From positions 1,798,001 through 1,862,000 of the forward strand of contig NZ_CP047942.1 in the NCBI RefSeq assembly GCF_014279835.1: DNA of 64,000 nucleotides, given 5' to 3'. The translations under genes and the position numbers were made by a program. Every line of letters starts with the position of its first letter. The first letter of the stretch is position 1. A model generated the notes under the pieces. That model ran no database searches. It saw nothing but the letters and a program-made list of their open reading frames with translations, and was not told the DNA's origin. This DNA is from Synechococcus sp. MVIR-18-1. Its GTDB lineage: Bacteria > Cyanobacteriota > Cyanobacteriia > PCC-6307 > Cyanobiaceae. Positions 53,270 through 63,542 of this stretch are shown here, piece by piece.

Positions 53270-54277
53270 GGCCTTCCACTTGGCTTTCAGAGCGTCTTGT
53301 TCTGACAGATCCAGAGGAGCAAGATTCCAGCAGTGTTGCCAGACCTCGTTGGAGGGAAGAACCAGGGCGCGAAGCCGTTTTGGTACTCGCGACATGGCGA
53401 TGCTGAGTTGAGAACGAGCCAGGGGAGGAACCCATCCTGCAGAGAGCAGCCGACTGAGCAGGGGTTCTTCCCAGGCTTTTTTGACCCAGTCTTGAGGTAA
53501 GGGCTCTTTGCTTGAACTTGGGCGCAGCATCAGGGTCCAGTTCAGAGGCGCTCCCTGTGTGGGCAGCACTGCATGCAGCCTTTGATCTCGAAGGAGCGCT
53601 CCCATGCACCGTTGCAGAGGCAGCACTGCAACTTGTGCATCGCCTTGCAGCAACCAGTTGAGGGCATGTCGATCATCAAAACTGATCGCTGCTGCTCGGA
53701 GTTGTCGCAGCGCATCAGGGGTCTGCATCTGCGCTGCCAGCGAGATCACCAACCGCGGGCTTGATGGCAAAAGGACTTTTCCCTTGAGTTCTGGATCCAG
53801 AAGAACGTCCCAGCTATTGACCGCTTGGTTCTTGAGGTCTGGTTCTCCTCGAAACAGCATGACCCAGGGGCTGACGCCCACAGGGAAAATTTTGCCTTTC
53901 CAGTCGGTAGGCAGTTCAGAGAGAAACCGCTCTGATGGAGGTCCTAGTTGCGCTTGTAGAGGAGCGGCATCAATGGCTTGAAACGATCCTGGGTTAAGAC
54001 TCGATAACCAACCATCCCCAATCGTGAGTAGATCGGTGGACGACAGCCACGGGGGATCGTCGGAGCTGGTAATGGCTTTCAGCTCTGCAATGCGCCAAGG
54101 AGCTTTGAGCTGCTTCTGCCACAGTGCAGGAAGGCTTTTCGTTGAGGCTCGCAAGAGGGGCGAACCATTGGATCGCGCACAGCCTGCGAGCGATGAGAGT
54201 CCGGCAATGAAGCCAGCCTGAAGCAGCTGTCGCCGGCGAAACGAAACGGGCTGAGCAGATGGGCCGATCATTCTCAA
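53258..54277 (-). CDS. PotD-like periplasmic binding lipoprotein
   Basis: A 339-residue solute-binding protein. The N-terminus FRRRQLLQAGFIAGLSSLAG C carries a twin-arginine-type motif and a lipobox (LAGC), so Tat export then lipidation by Lgt is expected. The body resembles polyamine/iron-type binding proteins: LLTIGDGWLSSLNPGSFQAI, KIFPVGVSPWVMLFRGEPDL, SWDVLLDPELKGKVLLPSSP. No permease or ATPase is next to it, so it is an orphan or its partners lie elsewhere. Ligand is unknown. It overlaps the upstream CobT-like gene stop by four bases. Confidence 0.85.
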   Translation of the reverse strand: MRMIGPSAQPVSFRRRQLLQAGFIAGLSSLAGCARSNGSPLLRASTKSLPALWQKQLKAPWRIAELKAITSSDDPPWLSSTDLLTIGDGWLSSLNPGSFQAIDAAPLQAQLGPPSERFLSELPTDWKGKIFPVGVSPWVMLFRGEPDLKNQAVNSWDVLLDPELKGKVLLPSSPRLVISLAAQMQTPDALRQLRAAAISFDDRHALNWLLQGDAQVAVLPLQRCMGALLRDQRLHAVLPTQGAPLNWTLMLRPSSSKEPLPQDWVKKAWEEPLLSRLLSAGWVPPLARSQLSIAMSRVPKRLRALVLPSNEVWQHCWNLAPLDLSEQDALKAKWKASTP

Positions 54278-55509
54278 ACCTTACGGGGCTGGATCCCTTC
54301 GGGATTCGTTGGCGATTCAGGGGGGTTGAGCTTGGATTCGAGCAATTGATCCATGGCGTTGTCGCATGCCTGGCTGATGCGATCTAGGGACAGTCCCCGC
54401 AGTTGAGCAAGCAACGCGAGACCGCCGGCACCTACACCTTCTTTGACATGACCGAGCTCGTAGTCACGCAGCGAGCGGTGTCGACTGTCGCCAAAGCGAA
54501 GACCACTCGCCAGGGCAGAGATGCAAACATCGAAATGATCTTCTAGCAATGCCAGCAGCTCCATCAGGGATGGGCGCTTGCTCCCGGTTGGCGTCAGAAT
54601 TTCCCCAGCCAACCAAGCCGTTGTGCCGATCAGCACCTGATTGGAAAGCAAGCGACGCTCTCTGGTCGACACCATGTTGAGGGCGAGTGCCAGCACGGCA
54701 GCCATCTGACTGCCCCCAGCCAAGAGGAGGGGTTGACTGCTCGAAAGGGATCCGATCAGTAATCCGGTTGCAAAGGCCTGAAATGGATCTCCCACGGCAG
54801 CTAAGAGCTCCTGAGAGGAAGGCGTTGCGCTGAGCTCTGCCGATTGCAGCCCCTGCTGGACAAGGTCTTGTTTCAACGCCATCGGCGGATGGATGGCACT
54901 ACCACTGATCAGGTCATTGGCGGGAAGTCCAAGACCACAAAGAACGGCTAACGCTGTGGTGGTTCCTCCGGGGATACATTCAGCAAGAACCAGTGGGTGC
55001 CGCAAACGCTCACCGAAACGTTGGCCTTTGCGGAGCAGCTGCTGGACTCGCTGAGGCGTCATGGCGTGCCCGGTGCTGATGCAGGCGGCTGGACCAAACT
55101 GCGGATCCTCAAAGCGCAGATGAGGGAAGGGAGGCAGCTTTGACAGCCCAATTGATCCCACCCAGGGCTGAATCTGGATGGCCTCCGCAGCAACCCAACT
55201 GATCAATGCTGGCGAGACACCCGCGGGCAAAGGCGGCAATGGCCAGCGAGGTTGATGTGAGGGCCCATAAAGAAGCAACTCAGCGTCAGCAATGGCGGTG
55301 TAGCGCCGTGATTCAGATGTTGCACCGGCAGCAGAGATGCCTTCCACCTCTGCGGTCAAAGTGGATGAAAGCAGCAGTAAGAGGCTGGGAGCGGGTTCGG
55401 GGTCGGACCAAAAGCGGTGCGTGGCGCCCAACCAAAACTCGGATGCTGGGCCCGAAAGGCGTGTGCATCCCTCTGGGAGCTCAAAGAGGGTCGAGGGCGA
55501 CCAGGCCAT
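54274..55509 (-). CDS. CobT-like nicotinate-nucleotide phosphoribosyltransferase family protein
   Basis: A 411-residue protein from ATG 55509 with the pattern of the archaeal/cyanobacterial CobT-like group (TIGR00303): HPLVLAECIPGGTTTALAVL CGLG, LISGSAIHPPMALKQDLVQQ, VGDPFQAFATGLLIGSLSSS QPLLLAGG. Classic CobT activates dimethylbenzimidazole in B12 synthesis; marine Synechococcus make pseudocobalamin, so the true substrate is uncertain. It overlaps the DUF2232 gene by 29 bases and potD by four. Confidence 0.85.
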   Translation of the reverse strand: MAWSPSTLFELPEGCTRLSGPASEFWLGATHRFWSDPEPAPSLLLLLSSTLTAEVEGISAAGATSESRRYTAIADAELLLYGPSHQPRWPLPPLPAGVSPALISWVAAEAIQIQPWVGSIGLSKLPPFPHLRFEDPQFGPAACISTGHAMTPQRVQQLLRKGQRFGERLRHPLVLAECIPGGTTTALAVLCGLGLPANDLISGSAIHPPMALKQDLVQQGLQSAELSATPSSQELLAAVGDPFQAFATGLLIGSLSSSQPLLLAGGSQMAAVLALALNMVSTRERRLLSNQVLIGTTAWLAGEILTPTGSKRPSLMELLALLEDHFDVCISALASGLRFGDSRHRSLRDYELGHVKEGVGAGGLALLAQLRGLSLDRISQACDNAMDQLLESKLNPPESPTNPEGIQPRKV

Positions 55510-56128
55510 GGAGCACGGGAGGAGGTTCAGGAATCGGAGCTTGGAGACGGGGAAAGATCCAGTAGGCCAAGGCGTGTAGAGCCAGGACGTAAATGAGCTG
55601 CTGCACCACAACGAGCGTGATTGCCATGGATTGCACCAACAGCAGATCAGGGGCGAGGGGCAACTGCATCAGTTCAAGGACACGATCGAGCAGTCCAGCG
55701 CCGGCCCTTGTAATCACCACCCAAAGGTTCTCTCCCACCATCAAGGACAGAGCGACCACCCTCACCAGGAATCCAGCCGCTCCAATAACGACACCTAGCC
55801 CCCAACTGATCCACCAGCTCAGCCTTTTGTGCCAGCACCAGCCGAGCCAAAGGGATAGCAATCCGTAGGGGAACAGCATCAGGGGCCCGCGCAGAGGCCC
55901 CATGAGCACCACCAGCAGAAGAATCGCTACAACGACGCCCTCCAGCCCGGCCCGACTGCCTCGACGGACAAGAAGCAGCGCTAAGGGCAGCGGTAGGGCA
56001 AGACGGAACAGGGCTCCACCGATGGGTAAGTAATAAAGAGCTAGCCAAATCAAGGCCGCCGCCGCCGCCAGGTATGAGGCCTCCATCATGCGTAGAGCTT
56101 GTCGACGGCTGAGGCGTGGTTCCATCAC
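55481..56128 (-). CDS. DUF2232 membrane protein
   Basis: A 215-residue protein with six to seven hydrophobic segments: YLAAAAALIWLALYYLPIGG, LFRLALPLPLALLLVRRGSR, GVVVAILLLVVLMGPLRGPL, FPYGLLSLWLGWCWHKRLSW and LLLVQSMAITLVVVQQLIYV. It fits the cyanobacterial DUF2232 family, whose bacterial members may belong to energy-coupling-type transporters. Substrate unknown. It lies two bases from the lipoprotein gene and overlaps the CobT-like gene, so all belong to one transcript that may begin at topA. Confidence 0.82.
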   Translation of the reverse strand: MMEPRLSRRQALRMMEASYLAAAAALIWLALYYLPIGGALFRLALPLPLALLLVRRGSRAGLEGVVVAILLLVVLMGPLRGPLMLFPYGLLSLWLGWCWHKRLSWWISWGLGVVIGAAGFLVRVVALSLMVGENLWVVITRAGAGLLDRVLELMQLPLAPDLLLVQSMAITLVVVQQLIYVLALHALAYWIFPRLQAPIPEPPPVLHGLVALDPL

Positions 56129-56130
56129 GT

Positions 56131-56637
56131 TTAGGGCTGCCTTTCGATGTCGTTGGTGGCTTCTTTTGAGACTTGAAGCGAAGGGATCTTCTCAATCGTT
56201 TCGACCTCGAAACCAATTCCGGCGCGACGTAAGGCATCCGTGACACTTTCTGCAGGTGCGGCAGGATCAGCAGCTGCCAAGCGAATCGTGATGCGATAGG
56301 GCCGAGGTGCGGCGGGCTGCGAACGGATGGTGGCTGACTCTTTTTTGGCGGGTTGGACGTTGGTCAACGCTTGTTTCGGCGTCTGCGGTTCCGATGGGTC
56401 TGTGGGCTCCGCGTCCGAATCCGAGGTCGTCTTGTCCTGGACGCCCTCGTCTTCAGCCTTCGCGGGTTCTTTTAAGGCGGAATCTGGTTCCTGCTTGAGC
56501 TTGGAGTTTGGTGTCTGCTGGGCCGCGGCGGGTGTGGGTGGTGAATCGAAGCTATCGGCAAGCTTCTGCCCAAATGTCGTCCCTGAGCAGGCCTGCAAGG
56601 CAAGCAGCAGCGGCATCAGCAACCACTGCGCTCGCAT
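56131..56637 (-). CDS. Lipoprotein of unknown function
   Basis: A 168-residue protein. The signal peptide [20 protein letters not shown] ends in lipobox LQAC. A Pro/Gln/Lys-rich low-complexity region follows (TPNSKLKQEPDSALKEPAKA), then a compact C-terminal part (RPYRITIRLAAADPAAPAES, VTDALRRAGIGFEVETIEKI) that may be a small alpha/beta domain. No named family is recognised. Its start overlaps the topA stop by one base, so it is likely translated from the topA transcript. Confidence 0.72.
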   Translation of the reverse strand: MRAQWLLMPLLLALQACSGTTFGQKLADSFDSPPTPAAAQQTPNSKLKQEPDSALKEPAKAEDEGVQDKTTSDSDAEPTDPSEPQTPKQALTNVQPAKKESATIRSQPAAPRPYRITIRLAAADPAAPAESVTDALRRAGIGFEVETIEKIPSLQVSKEATNDIERQP

Positions 56638-59366
56638 TACGCGTCACCAGGACGGATGACGCGCACGGCACTCGCGCGAAGGCGCCCGGTCTTGGTCGTT
56701 GCCGGTGCTTTACGGGCAGCAGGTTTGGCGGTTGCACCCTTGGCGGCGGAACTCTTGGTGCTTTTGGCTTTGCTGGCGCTTTTGGTCGTTGAGGTTTTGC
56801 GCCTTGCCGTTTTTTTGGTGGCGGCTTTTGCGTCGAGGAGCTCGATCGCTTCTTTCAAGGTGATGTCGTCGGCCACTTTGCCTTCAGGCAATGAGGCATT
56901 CACTTTTCCCTGTTTGACGTAGAGGCCATAGGGACCATCGAAGACCTGCACGGTCTCTTCGCTTCCCTCGGGTTTCCCAAGGTCCTTGAGCGCCGTTCTT
57001 CCTCCTCGTCCCCGCTTCGGCATGGCCAGCAGTTCCAGGGCTCGACTCAGACCAATAGCGAGGACGTCGTCTTCGCCCTTGAGGGAGCGATAGTCCTTTT
57101 CGCCTTTTCCTTTGTCCCAAACCACGTAGGGGCCAAAGCGACCCAAGCCAGCCTGAACCTTTCCGCTTTCTGGATGTTCGCCCAGGAGACGGGGCAAGCG
57201 CAGTAGCCCGAGTGCATCATCAAGTTTCAGCTCTTCGGGCTTCACTCCTTTCGGTAAAGAGGCCCGTTTCGGCTTGGGGTTTTCGTCGCTGACCTGACCC
57301 TTTTGCACATAGGGGCCGTACTGACCGAAGAGCAGATAAACAAGATCACCCGTTTCGGGATCTTCACCGAGCGCTTCTGGACCATCAGCCTTGTGCTTAA
57401 GGATCAGTTCTGCTTGTTCCTGATCCAATTCACCAGGGGTGATCTCTTTGGGAAGGGTTGCTTTGATGAGCTCCTCTTCTCCGTCGTCACCAACGCGTTT
57501 GGATTCGAGATAGGCCCCAAAGCGCCCGATCCTGACCACGCACGGCAAGCCCTCGAGGTCAATCGTGCGTGATGCTCCAGGGTCGATGTCTCCCTCACGC
57601 TTGTGGACCAAGGACTCAAGTCCTTCATCGCCTTTGAAAAATCCATCCAGATAGGGAAGCCATTGCACTTTTCCGGTGGAGATTTCATCCAACGTGGTTT
57701 CCATGCGGGCGGTGAATCCGGTATCCACCAAGTCGGGGAAATGCTCCTCAAGCAGGGCGGTCACTGCAAAGGCTGTGAAACTTGGTGTGAGCGAATTGTT
57801 GTTGAGCGAGGAATACCCTCGATCCACGATCGTGCCGATGATGCTGGCGTAGGTGGAAGGACGGCCGATCCCTTCTTTCTCCAGCATTTTCACCAGGGAG
57901 GCTTCGCTGAAGCGGGCGGGCGGCTGGGTTTGGTGTCCGAGCGCTTCAACGTCATGAACCTTGGGTGAATCGCCAACGTTCAGGGCGGGCAACAACACTT
58001 CCTGACCTTCCAAAGCCGCATCAGGGTCATCGCTGCCCTCGACGTAAGCGCGGAAAAAGCCGGGGAAATCAATGCGCTTTCCACTGGAGCGGAACAGGGC
58101 TTCTCCAACCGTGAGGTCCACGGAGAGCATGGTGAGTCGTGCTTCTGCCATCTGGCTAGCGACTGTGCGCTTCCAAATCAGCTCGTACAAGGACAGATCA
58201 CGCCCTTCTAAACCAGTTTCGGAGGGGGCTCGGAAGCTCTCACCTGAAGGACGGATCGCCTCATGGGCTTCCTGAGCATTGCGAGACTTGGTACTGAACT
58301 GCCTGGGCCCGTTGCTCAGATATTCCTTGCCGTAGCGCGATTCCACACAGCTGCGTGCAGCCGTAATCGCTTGATCGGAGAGATGCACCGAATCGGTGCG
58401 CATGTAGGTGATGTAACCGCGTTCATAAAGGCCCTGAGCGCAGCGCATTGTCTCTCGCGCTGACAGACGTAATTTGCGATTGGATTCCTGCTGCAGCGTG
58501 CTGGTGGTGAACGGCGGAACGGGCCTGCGCACCGTGGGTTTTTCTTCGACGGAAGAGACGCTCCAATCCGACGATTGAAGGGCAATCGATAGGGAGCGAG
58601 CGTCGTCTTCGCTCAGGAGGCGCACCTTGCTGCCTTGCTTGAGGCTGCCTGTGCTTTCGTCGAAATCATTGCCAGTGGCGACTTTCGTCCCTCCGAGGTG
58701 CGTGAGCTTGGCATCAAAGCGGATGCTCTGCTGCTCGAGCGCAGCTTTCAGATCCCAGTAGCTCCCACTGCGAAAGGCGCGCCTAGCCCGCTCTCGCTGC
58801 ACGAGCAGGCGAACAGCCACGGATTGAACACGTCCTGCCGAAAGTCCCCAAGCAACCTTCTTCCACAACAGCGGCGAGAGGGTGTAGCCCACCAATCGAT
58901 CGAGGATTCTTCGGGTTTCCTGGGCATGCACCAGCTCCATATCGAGCTCACGTGTGTCATCAAGTGCCCGGGAGATCGCCTCTTTCGTGATCTCGTGAAA
59001 CACCATTCGCTTCACAGGGACCTTGGGTGACAACAGCTGGAGCAGATGCCAACTGATGCTTTCACCTTCTCGATCTTCGTCAGTCGCTAGCAGCAGTTCA
59101 TCAACGCCCTTCAGGGCATCTTTGAGCTCGCGCACAATTTTTTTCTTGTCCTTCGGAACCACGTAGAGGGGTTCAAAGTTCGCCTCGGTGTTGACTCCGA
59201 GGTTGGCCCATTTCTGCCCTTTTTGAGCTGCAGGGATCTCACTTGCGTTGTTCGGCAGATCCCGCACATGGCCCATCGAAGCTTCCACCCGATAGCCCTT
59301 GGGAAGGAATCCACGGATGGTGCGGGCCTTTGTGGGGCTCTCAACGATGACCAGGGTGTTCGCCAC
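56637..59366 (-). CDS. topA: DNA topoisomerase I
   Basis: A 909-residue type IA topoisomerase (GTG start at 59366) that relaxes negative supercoils. Toprim motifs: [12 protein letters not shown] near the N-terminus (catalytic Glu9) and [15 protein letters not shown] (about 94-107). The active-site Tyr is in YITYMRTDS, about residue 321. The C-terminal half has three TOPRIM_C-type repeats (e.g. [60 protein letters not shown]) instead of four-Cys zinc fingers, as in other cyanobacteria. The tail is very Lys/Ala/Thr-rich and basic. A 23-codon upstream extension overlaps the ndhB region and is not used. Confidence 0.96.
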   Translation of the reverse strand: MANTLVIVESPTKARTIRGFLPKGYRVEASMGHVRDLPNNASEIPAAQKGQKWANLGVNTEANFEPLYVVPKDKKKIVRELKDALKGVDELLLATDEDREGESISWHLLQLLSPKVPVKRMVFHEITKEAISRALDDTRELDMELVHAQETRRILDRLVGYTLSPLLWKKVAWGLSAGRVQSVAVRLLVQRERARRAFRSGSYWDLKAALEQQSIRFDAKLTHLGGTKVATGNDFDESTGSLKQGSKVRLLSEDDARSLSIALQSSDWSVSSVEEKPTVRRPVPPFTTSTLQQESNRKLRLSARETMRCAQGLYERGYITYMRTDSVHLSDQAITAARSCVESRYGKEYLSNGPRQFSTKSRNAQEAHEAIRPSGESFRAPSETGLEGRDLSLYELIWKRTVASQMAEARLTMLSVDLTVGEALFRSSGKRIDFPGFFRAYVEGSDDPDAALEGQEVLLPALNVGDSPKVHDVEALGHQTQPPARFSEASLVKMLEKEGIGRPSTYASIIGTIVDRGYSSLNNNSLTPSFTAFAVTALLEEHFPDLVDTGFTARMETTLDEISTGKVQWLPYLDGFFKGDEGLESLVHKREGDIDPGASRTIDLEGLPCVVRIGRFGAYLESKRVGDDGEEELIKATLPKEITPGELDQEQAELILKHKADGPEALGEDPETGDLVYLLFGQYGPYVQKGQVSDENPKPKRASLPKGVKPEELKLDDALGLLRLPRLLGEHPESGKVQAGLGRFGPYVVWDKGKGEKDYRSLKGEDDVLAIGLSRALELLAMPKRGRGGRTALKDLGKPEGSEETVQVFDGPYGLYVKQGKVNASLPEGKVADDITLKEAIELLDAKAATKKTARRKTSTTKSASKAKSTKSSAAKGATAKPAARKAPATTKTGRLRASAVRVIRPGDA

Positions 59367-59492
59367 GTGGGGTCGGTAACCGTCCCCTTCTTTATCGCAC
59401 CGCCGAGCTTTCTGCAGCGAAATCAGGGAATTCACTCAGGGAAGAGCAGGAGCGCAGCTACAGTCCCTCCAATTGGTTTGACCACACTCGCC

Positions 59493-61064
59493 ATGCCCGA
59501 GTTGGGTGCTCTGTTTCTCTCCAGCCAGGCCGTGGCAGCTCCTGGGGAGCTGCTCAACCTTGCTTTGCATGCCGGCACGGTTGGGCCTGAGGCAGCTGTT
59601 TTGGTGGCGATGATCGCCACGTTGTTGGTTGATTTAGCCGGAGAAAAAGTTTCAGTTCGTTGGGTTCCACCCATTTGTTACGCGGGCTTAGGTACGGCTC
59701 TGGTTTTGCTGGCCCTGCAGTGGAATGCACCCCTCGAGCCTTCGTTTTTAGGCGCTTTTCTCTCCGATCACCTCGCGATTGCGTTCCGAGCGATTGTTGC
59801 TCTTTCAACGCTTTTGTCTCTCCTTATTAGTTGGAGATATGCCGAACAAAGCGGCACTCCTGTTGGGGAATACGCGGCCATCTTGCTCGCCGCCACCCTT
59901 GGCGGAATGATGCTTTGCGGCGCAACAGACCTGGTGAGCGTTTTCGTGTCGCTCGAGACGCTTTCCGTGGCCAGTTATCTGTTGTCGGGATACATGAAGC
60001 GTGATGCGCGTAGTTCCGAAGCAGCACTCAAATATTTGTTGGTGGGTTCGGCCGCGGCTGCCGTGTTCCTTTACGGAGCTTCCCTTCTGTATGGCCTGAG
60101 TGGCTCAACCAGCCTGGAAGTGATCGGTGAGGCTTTGGTCACGAGTCCCACACCATTAGCCGCTCTAGCTCTGGTCTTTGTCCTTGCCACGGTGGCTTTC
60201 AAGATCGCCGCAGTCCCTTTCCACCAGTGGACGCCTGATGTTTATGAGGGGTCACCGACCCCGGTTGTGGCCTTCTTGTCGGTGGGATCTAAAGCTGCAG
60301 GTTTTGCCCTAGCCCTCAGGCTTCTCGTTGGCTGTTTTGGAAGTTTTGATACGCAATGGAAACTTCTATTCACCGTTTTGGCGATTCTCAGCATGACGCT
60401 GGGCAACGTGGTGGCGTTAGCCCAGACCTCGATGAAGAGGATGCTGGCCTACAGCTCGATTGGACAGGCCGGCTTTGTGATGATCGGCCTTGTGTGCGGC
60501 ACTGAAGACGGCTTTGCCGCAATGGTGCTCTACATGGCCACCTATCTCTTCATGAATCTTGGTGCATTCGCTTGCATCATCCTGTTCTCGATCAGAACGG
60601 GTAGTGACCGGATTTCTGACTATGCGGGCTTGTATCAAAAAGATCCCTTGATTACGCTCGGCCTGAGTCTCTGCCTCCTTTCCCTTGGTGGAATTCCACC
60701 GATGCTTGGTTTCTTCGGGAAGATTTATTTATTTTTCGCTGGTTGGGCAGACCACCAATATGTCTTGGTCGTGGTCGGTCTTGTGACATCGGTCATTTCG
60801 ATCTACTACTACATCGGTGTGATCAAGATGATGGTGGTGAAGGAGCCTCAAGAGGCTTCAGAGGTTGTGAAGGCCTATCCGCCGATCAACTGGAGCACCA
60901 TTGGGCTTCCTCCCTTGAGAGTGGCTCTCGTGCTTTGCGTCGTCGTGACTGCCGTGGGCGGAATTCTTTCCAACCCGCTGTTTGAGTGGGCCAGCAGCAC
61001 GGTGGCTGGCACACCTTTGCTTCAGCAGGCAATTGCTACTTCCTCAGGCGCTTCTCTTGGCTGA
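59493..61064 (+). CDS. ndhB: NAD(P)H-quinone oxidoreductase subunit 2
   Basis: A 523-residue, 14-helix NDH-1 subunit. Conserved features include [60 protein letters not shown] (proton-path Lys/Glu region) and [23 protein letters not shown]-1 takes electrons from ferredoxin for cyclic flow and respiration. The start ATG 59493 follows the long open frame that covers topA's start. The stop overlaps the next gene's TTG start by eight bases. Confidence 0.96.
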   Translation: MPELGALFLSSQAVAAPGELLNLALHAGTVGPEAAVLVAMIATLLVDLAGEKVSVRWVPPICYAGLGTALVLLALQWNAPLEPSFLGAFLSDHLAIAFRAIVALSTLLSLLISWRYAEQSGTPVGEYAAILLAATLGGMMLCGATDLVSVFVSLETLSVASYLLSGYMKRDARSSEAALKYLLVGSAAAAVFLYGASLLYGLSGSTSLEVIGEALVTSPTPLAALALVFVLATVAFKIAAVPFHQWTPDVYEGSPTPVVAFLSVGSKAAGFALALRLLVGCFGSFDTQWKLLFTVLAILSMTLGNVVALAQTSMKRMLAYSSIGQAGFVMIGLVCGTEDGFAAMVLYMATYLFMNLGAFACIILFSIRTGSDRISDYAGLYQKDPLITLGLSLCLLSLGGIPPMLGFFGKIYLFFAGWADHQYVLVVVGLVTSVISIYYYIGVIKMMVVKEPQEASEVVKAYPPINWSTIGLPPLRVALVLCVVVTAVGGILSNPLFEWASSTVAGTPLLQQAIATSSGASLG

Positions 61065-61800
61065 TCTCTTCGATGAAGGCCGACCGGCGGTGGCTCAGCT
61101 CCGAGATGTCAGCAAGGTCTATGGATCTGGAGAAACGGAGGTTAGAGCTCTCAATGGGTTGGATCTGGATGTGCTGCGCGGCGACTACTTGGCTGTGATG
61201 GGAGCGAGTGGATCGGGCAAGAGCACAGCGATGAATGTTTTGGGCTGCTTGGACCGCCCCACCAGCGGCTCCTATTGGCTCAACGGGAGTGCTGTTGAGC
61301 GGCTAGATGACGATGCTTTAGCAGATCTGCGCAACAAGGAGCTGGGTTTTGTGTTTCAGCAGTTCCATCTCCTCCCCCATGCGACAGCACTGGAGAACGT
61401 AATGCTGCCAATGATTTATGCCGGCCTTCCATCCTCGGAGCGCGAGCAAAGGGCTGTTGCAGCTCTTGAACAGGTGGGCCTTGGCAAAAGGATGGAAAAT
61501 CGCCCTAACCAATTGTCGGGTGGTCAGCAGCAGCGGGTGGCCATCGCTAGAGCGATTATCAATAAGCCTGCTCTGCTGTTGGCTGATGAGCCCACCGGTG
61601 CTTTGGATTCACGCACCACGCATGATGTTTTGAATTTGTTTGATGAATTGCATGCTCAAGGCATCACAATTGTTCTCGTCACCCATGAAGACGATGTGGC
61701 AGCTCGTGCACAGACTGTGATTCACTTTCATGACGGCAAGGTTGAGAGAGTGGCACAAAACCGCATGAATCCAGGCCTTAAAACGCCTTCACCTCATTGA
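61057..61800 (+). CDS. MacB-type ABC transporter ATP-binding protein
   Basis: A 247-residue ATPase from TTG 61057 (a GTG at 61089 is an alternative). Walker A is [20 protein letters not shown]-loop [19 protein letters not shown], signature [20 protein letters not shown], Walker [21 protein letters not shown] and the H-loop [15 protein letters not shown]. It fits the MacB/LolD/DevA group, which exports or extracts lipoproteins and peptides. No permease is next to it, so its partner must be elsewhere. It is translationally coupled to ndhB and followed by a response regulator. Confidence 0.92.
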   Translation: MADLFDEGRPAVAQLRDVSKVYGSGETEVRALNGLDLDVLRGDYLAVMGASGSGKSTAMNVLGCLDRPTSGSYWLNGSAVERLDDDALADLRNKELGFVFQQFHLLPHATALENVMLPMIYAGLPSSEREQRAVAALEQVGLGKRMENRPNQLSGGQQQRVAIARAIINKPALLLADEPTGALDSRTTHDVLNLFDELHAQGITIVLVTHEDDVAARAQTVIHFHDGKVERVAQNRMNPGLKTPSPH

Positions 61801-61818
61801 GTTGGGGAGTTATTGAGA

Positions 61819-62571
61819 ATGGCTCAGTTGCCAGAACCTTCTGATCAAACGATTCGAATTCTGCTTGTGGATGACGAAGTCCGCTTAACGGAGTTGTTGC
61901 GATTGGAGTTGGACGTTGAGGGGTATGACGTTGAGGTCGCATCTGATGGCGCCACTGGATTAATTAAAGCCAGAAGTCACCCAGAGCCTGAGCTCATTGT
62001 TCTGGATTGGAACCTTCCCGATTTCTCCGGTGTGGACATATGCCAGCGAATTCGTAGTAGTGGAGTGACGACTCCAATCTTAATGTTGACGGGTCACGAT
62101 GATATTGCTGATCGCGTTAAAGCTCTTGATGCTGGTGTTGATGATTATTTGGTGAAACCTTTTTCGATTGAAGAATTAATGGCTCGGTTGAGAGCGATGC
62201 AGCGAAGAGCACAAGGCTTTTCGGGCTCAGGGCAGGGGAAGGATGCCGAGTTAACTTTTTTGGCGGTTGGAGGTTTAACAATCAATACCCAAACAAGGGA
62301 TGTTCATCGTTCTGGGCAAAGAATTCAGCTTTCGGTGAAGGAGTATGAGCTGCTTTGCTTCTTGATGCGTGGAAGCGGAAAAGTCTTGGAACGATCAGAG
62401 ATTATGAAGGGTGTCTGGGGTGAAGACTTTTACGGAGACGATAACTTGCTTGATGTTTATATCCGCTACTTAAGGCAAAAAGTGGAAAGCAAGGATCTTC
62501 CACCTTTAATCCATACCGTTCGTGGCGTTGGATTCATCTTGAGGGATGAAAGTGTTTCCTCCGGCTCTTAA
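61819..62571 (+). CDS. OmpR/PhoB-family response regulator
   Basis: A 250-residue two-domain regulator from ATG 61819. The receiver domain is RILLVDDEVRLTELLRLELD with phosphoacceptor D63 in LIVLDWNLPDFSGVDICQRI, and the Thr and Lys positions follow (LMLTGHDDIADRVKALDAGV; DDYLVKPFSIEELMARLRAM). The winged-helix domain carries IQLSVKEYELLCFLMRGSGK and LDVYIRYLRQKVESKDLPPL HTVRGVGF. No cognate kinase is nearby, so it is an orphan within this window. It follows the ABC ATPase by 19 bases. Confidence 0.93.
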   Translation: MAQLPEPSDQTIRILLVDDEVRLTELLRLELDVEGYDVEVASDGATGLIKARSHPEPELIVLDWNLPDFSGVDICQRIRSSGVTTPILMLTGHDDIADRVKALDAGVDDYLVKPFSIEELMARLRAMQRRAQGFSGSGQGKDAELTFLAVGGLTINTQTRDVHRSGQRIQLSVKEYELLCFLMRGSGKVLERSEIMKGVWGEDFYGDDNLLDVYIRYLRQKVESKDLPPLIHTVRGVGFILRDESVSSGS

Positions 62572-62576
62572 GCAGG

Positions 62577-63524
62577 TCAGGCTTTGTCTCTCTCGAGACT
62601 GTTCATGAGTTGACCAACAAGCAGAGATACGGCATCAGTGCCAGATGCTGTGATCGGGTTGAGATCCAGTTCGCCAGGATCTTTTGCCACCCACCCGTTG
62701 CCCTGCTTTGTTCTCAGTTCAAAATGAAGATGGGGTCCCGTGCTGAGGCCGGTGCTTCCGACTCTTCCGATCACCTCACCTTGTTGGACCTTCTGTCCAG
62801 ATTTCACGTAGATCTCTGAGAGATGTCCATAGAGCGTCCGCCGCCTGGGGGACTTGTGCTCTAACTCCACAGCGATGCCATAGCCCCCGGCGAGTCCACT
62901 ACTCATGACCGTGCCTGAGAGTGCCGCAATGACAGGCGTTCCTTCTGGGGCAGCCAGGTCTTTTCCTGCATGCATCAACCAACGGCCGATCACGGGATGC
63001 TGGCGCATCCCGAATTCACTGGTGGTGATGGCAGAGCCAATGATGGGGAAGAGCAAGCGCTGATCACCATTGCCTGCGATCGCAAGAGGTCTGGGTGAAA
63101 CGGAGAAAACGGACTCCAAACGAAAGCCATGTCCGGCTCCGGCAAGAAGCGCAGAAACGGGGACCGAGATCGGAGCGAGACGCCGCTGTCTTTGGCTGAA
63201 CGTTGCACGATTGGAGCGCCCGCGAAAGGCAATGCCAGTGGCGCATTCACGCTTGGAGAGAGCGCCACTTCGACAAGCTTGTTGAAAGCGCGGCACATTG
63301 ATGGGCTTGGCAACCGCTCCTCTTTCGAGCGTTCGACGCTCTTGCGGAGTGATGATTTGATTGCGTTCGAGGGACTCCAACGAGCGATCGAAGCGCTGGG
63401 GTGGCTTGACGCGAAGTTCAGCGGGAGGAAGTAGGGGCGCCTGAGGCGCAGGAAGGCCTTGAGGACTCTGAGGAGCAGAGGGAAGGGTCAGCACCAAGGG
63501 AGCAGCAAGCCAGCGCAGGACCAC
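62577..63524 (-). CDS. M23 family (LytM-type) metallopeptidase
   Basis: A 315-residue protein with an N-terminal signal-like segment (VLRWLAAPLVLTLPSAPQSP), a linker with coiled-coil tendency (SLESLERNQIITPQERRTLE), and a C-terminal M23 domain: GMRQHPVIGRWLMHAGKDLA APEGTPVIAAL, GYGIAVELEHKSPRRRTLYG HLSEIYV, and the second His motif TGPHLHFELRTKQGNG. All metal-binding residues (H..D ... HxH) are present, so it could cut cell-wall peptide bridges. A basic tail ends the protein. It starts 19 bases before birA on the same strand. Confidence 0.9.
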   Translation of the reverse strand: MVLRWLAAPLVLTLPSAPQSPQGLPAPQAPLLPPAELRVKPPQRFDRSLESLERNQIITPQERRTLERGAVAKPINVPRFQQACRSGALSKRECATGIAFRGRSNRATFSQRQRRLAPISVPVSALLAGAGHGFRLESVFSVSPRPLAIAGNGDQRLLFPIIGSAITTSEFGMRQHPVIGRWLMHAGKDLAAPEGTPVIAALSGTVMSSGLAGGYGIAVELEHKSPRRRTLYGHLSEIYVKSGQKVQQGEVIGRVGSTGLSTGPHLHFELRTKQGNGWVAKDPGELDLNPITASGTDAVSLLVGQLMNSLERDKA

Positions 63525-63542
63525 TTCGTTTCAATAGGGTTC

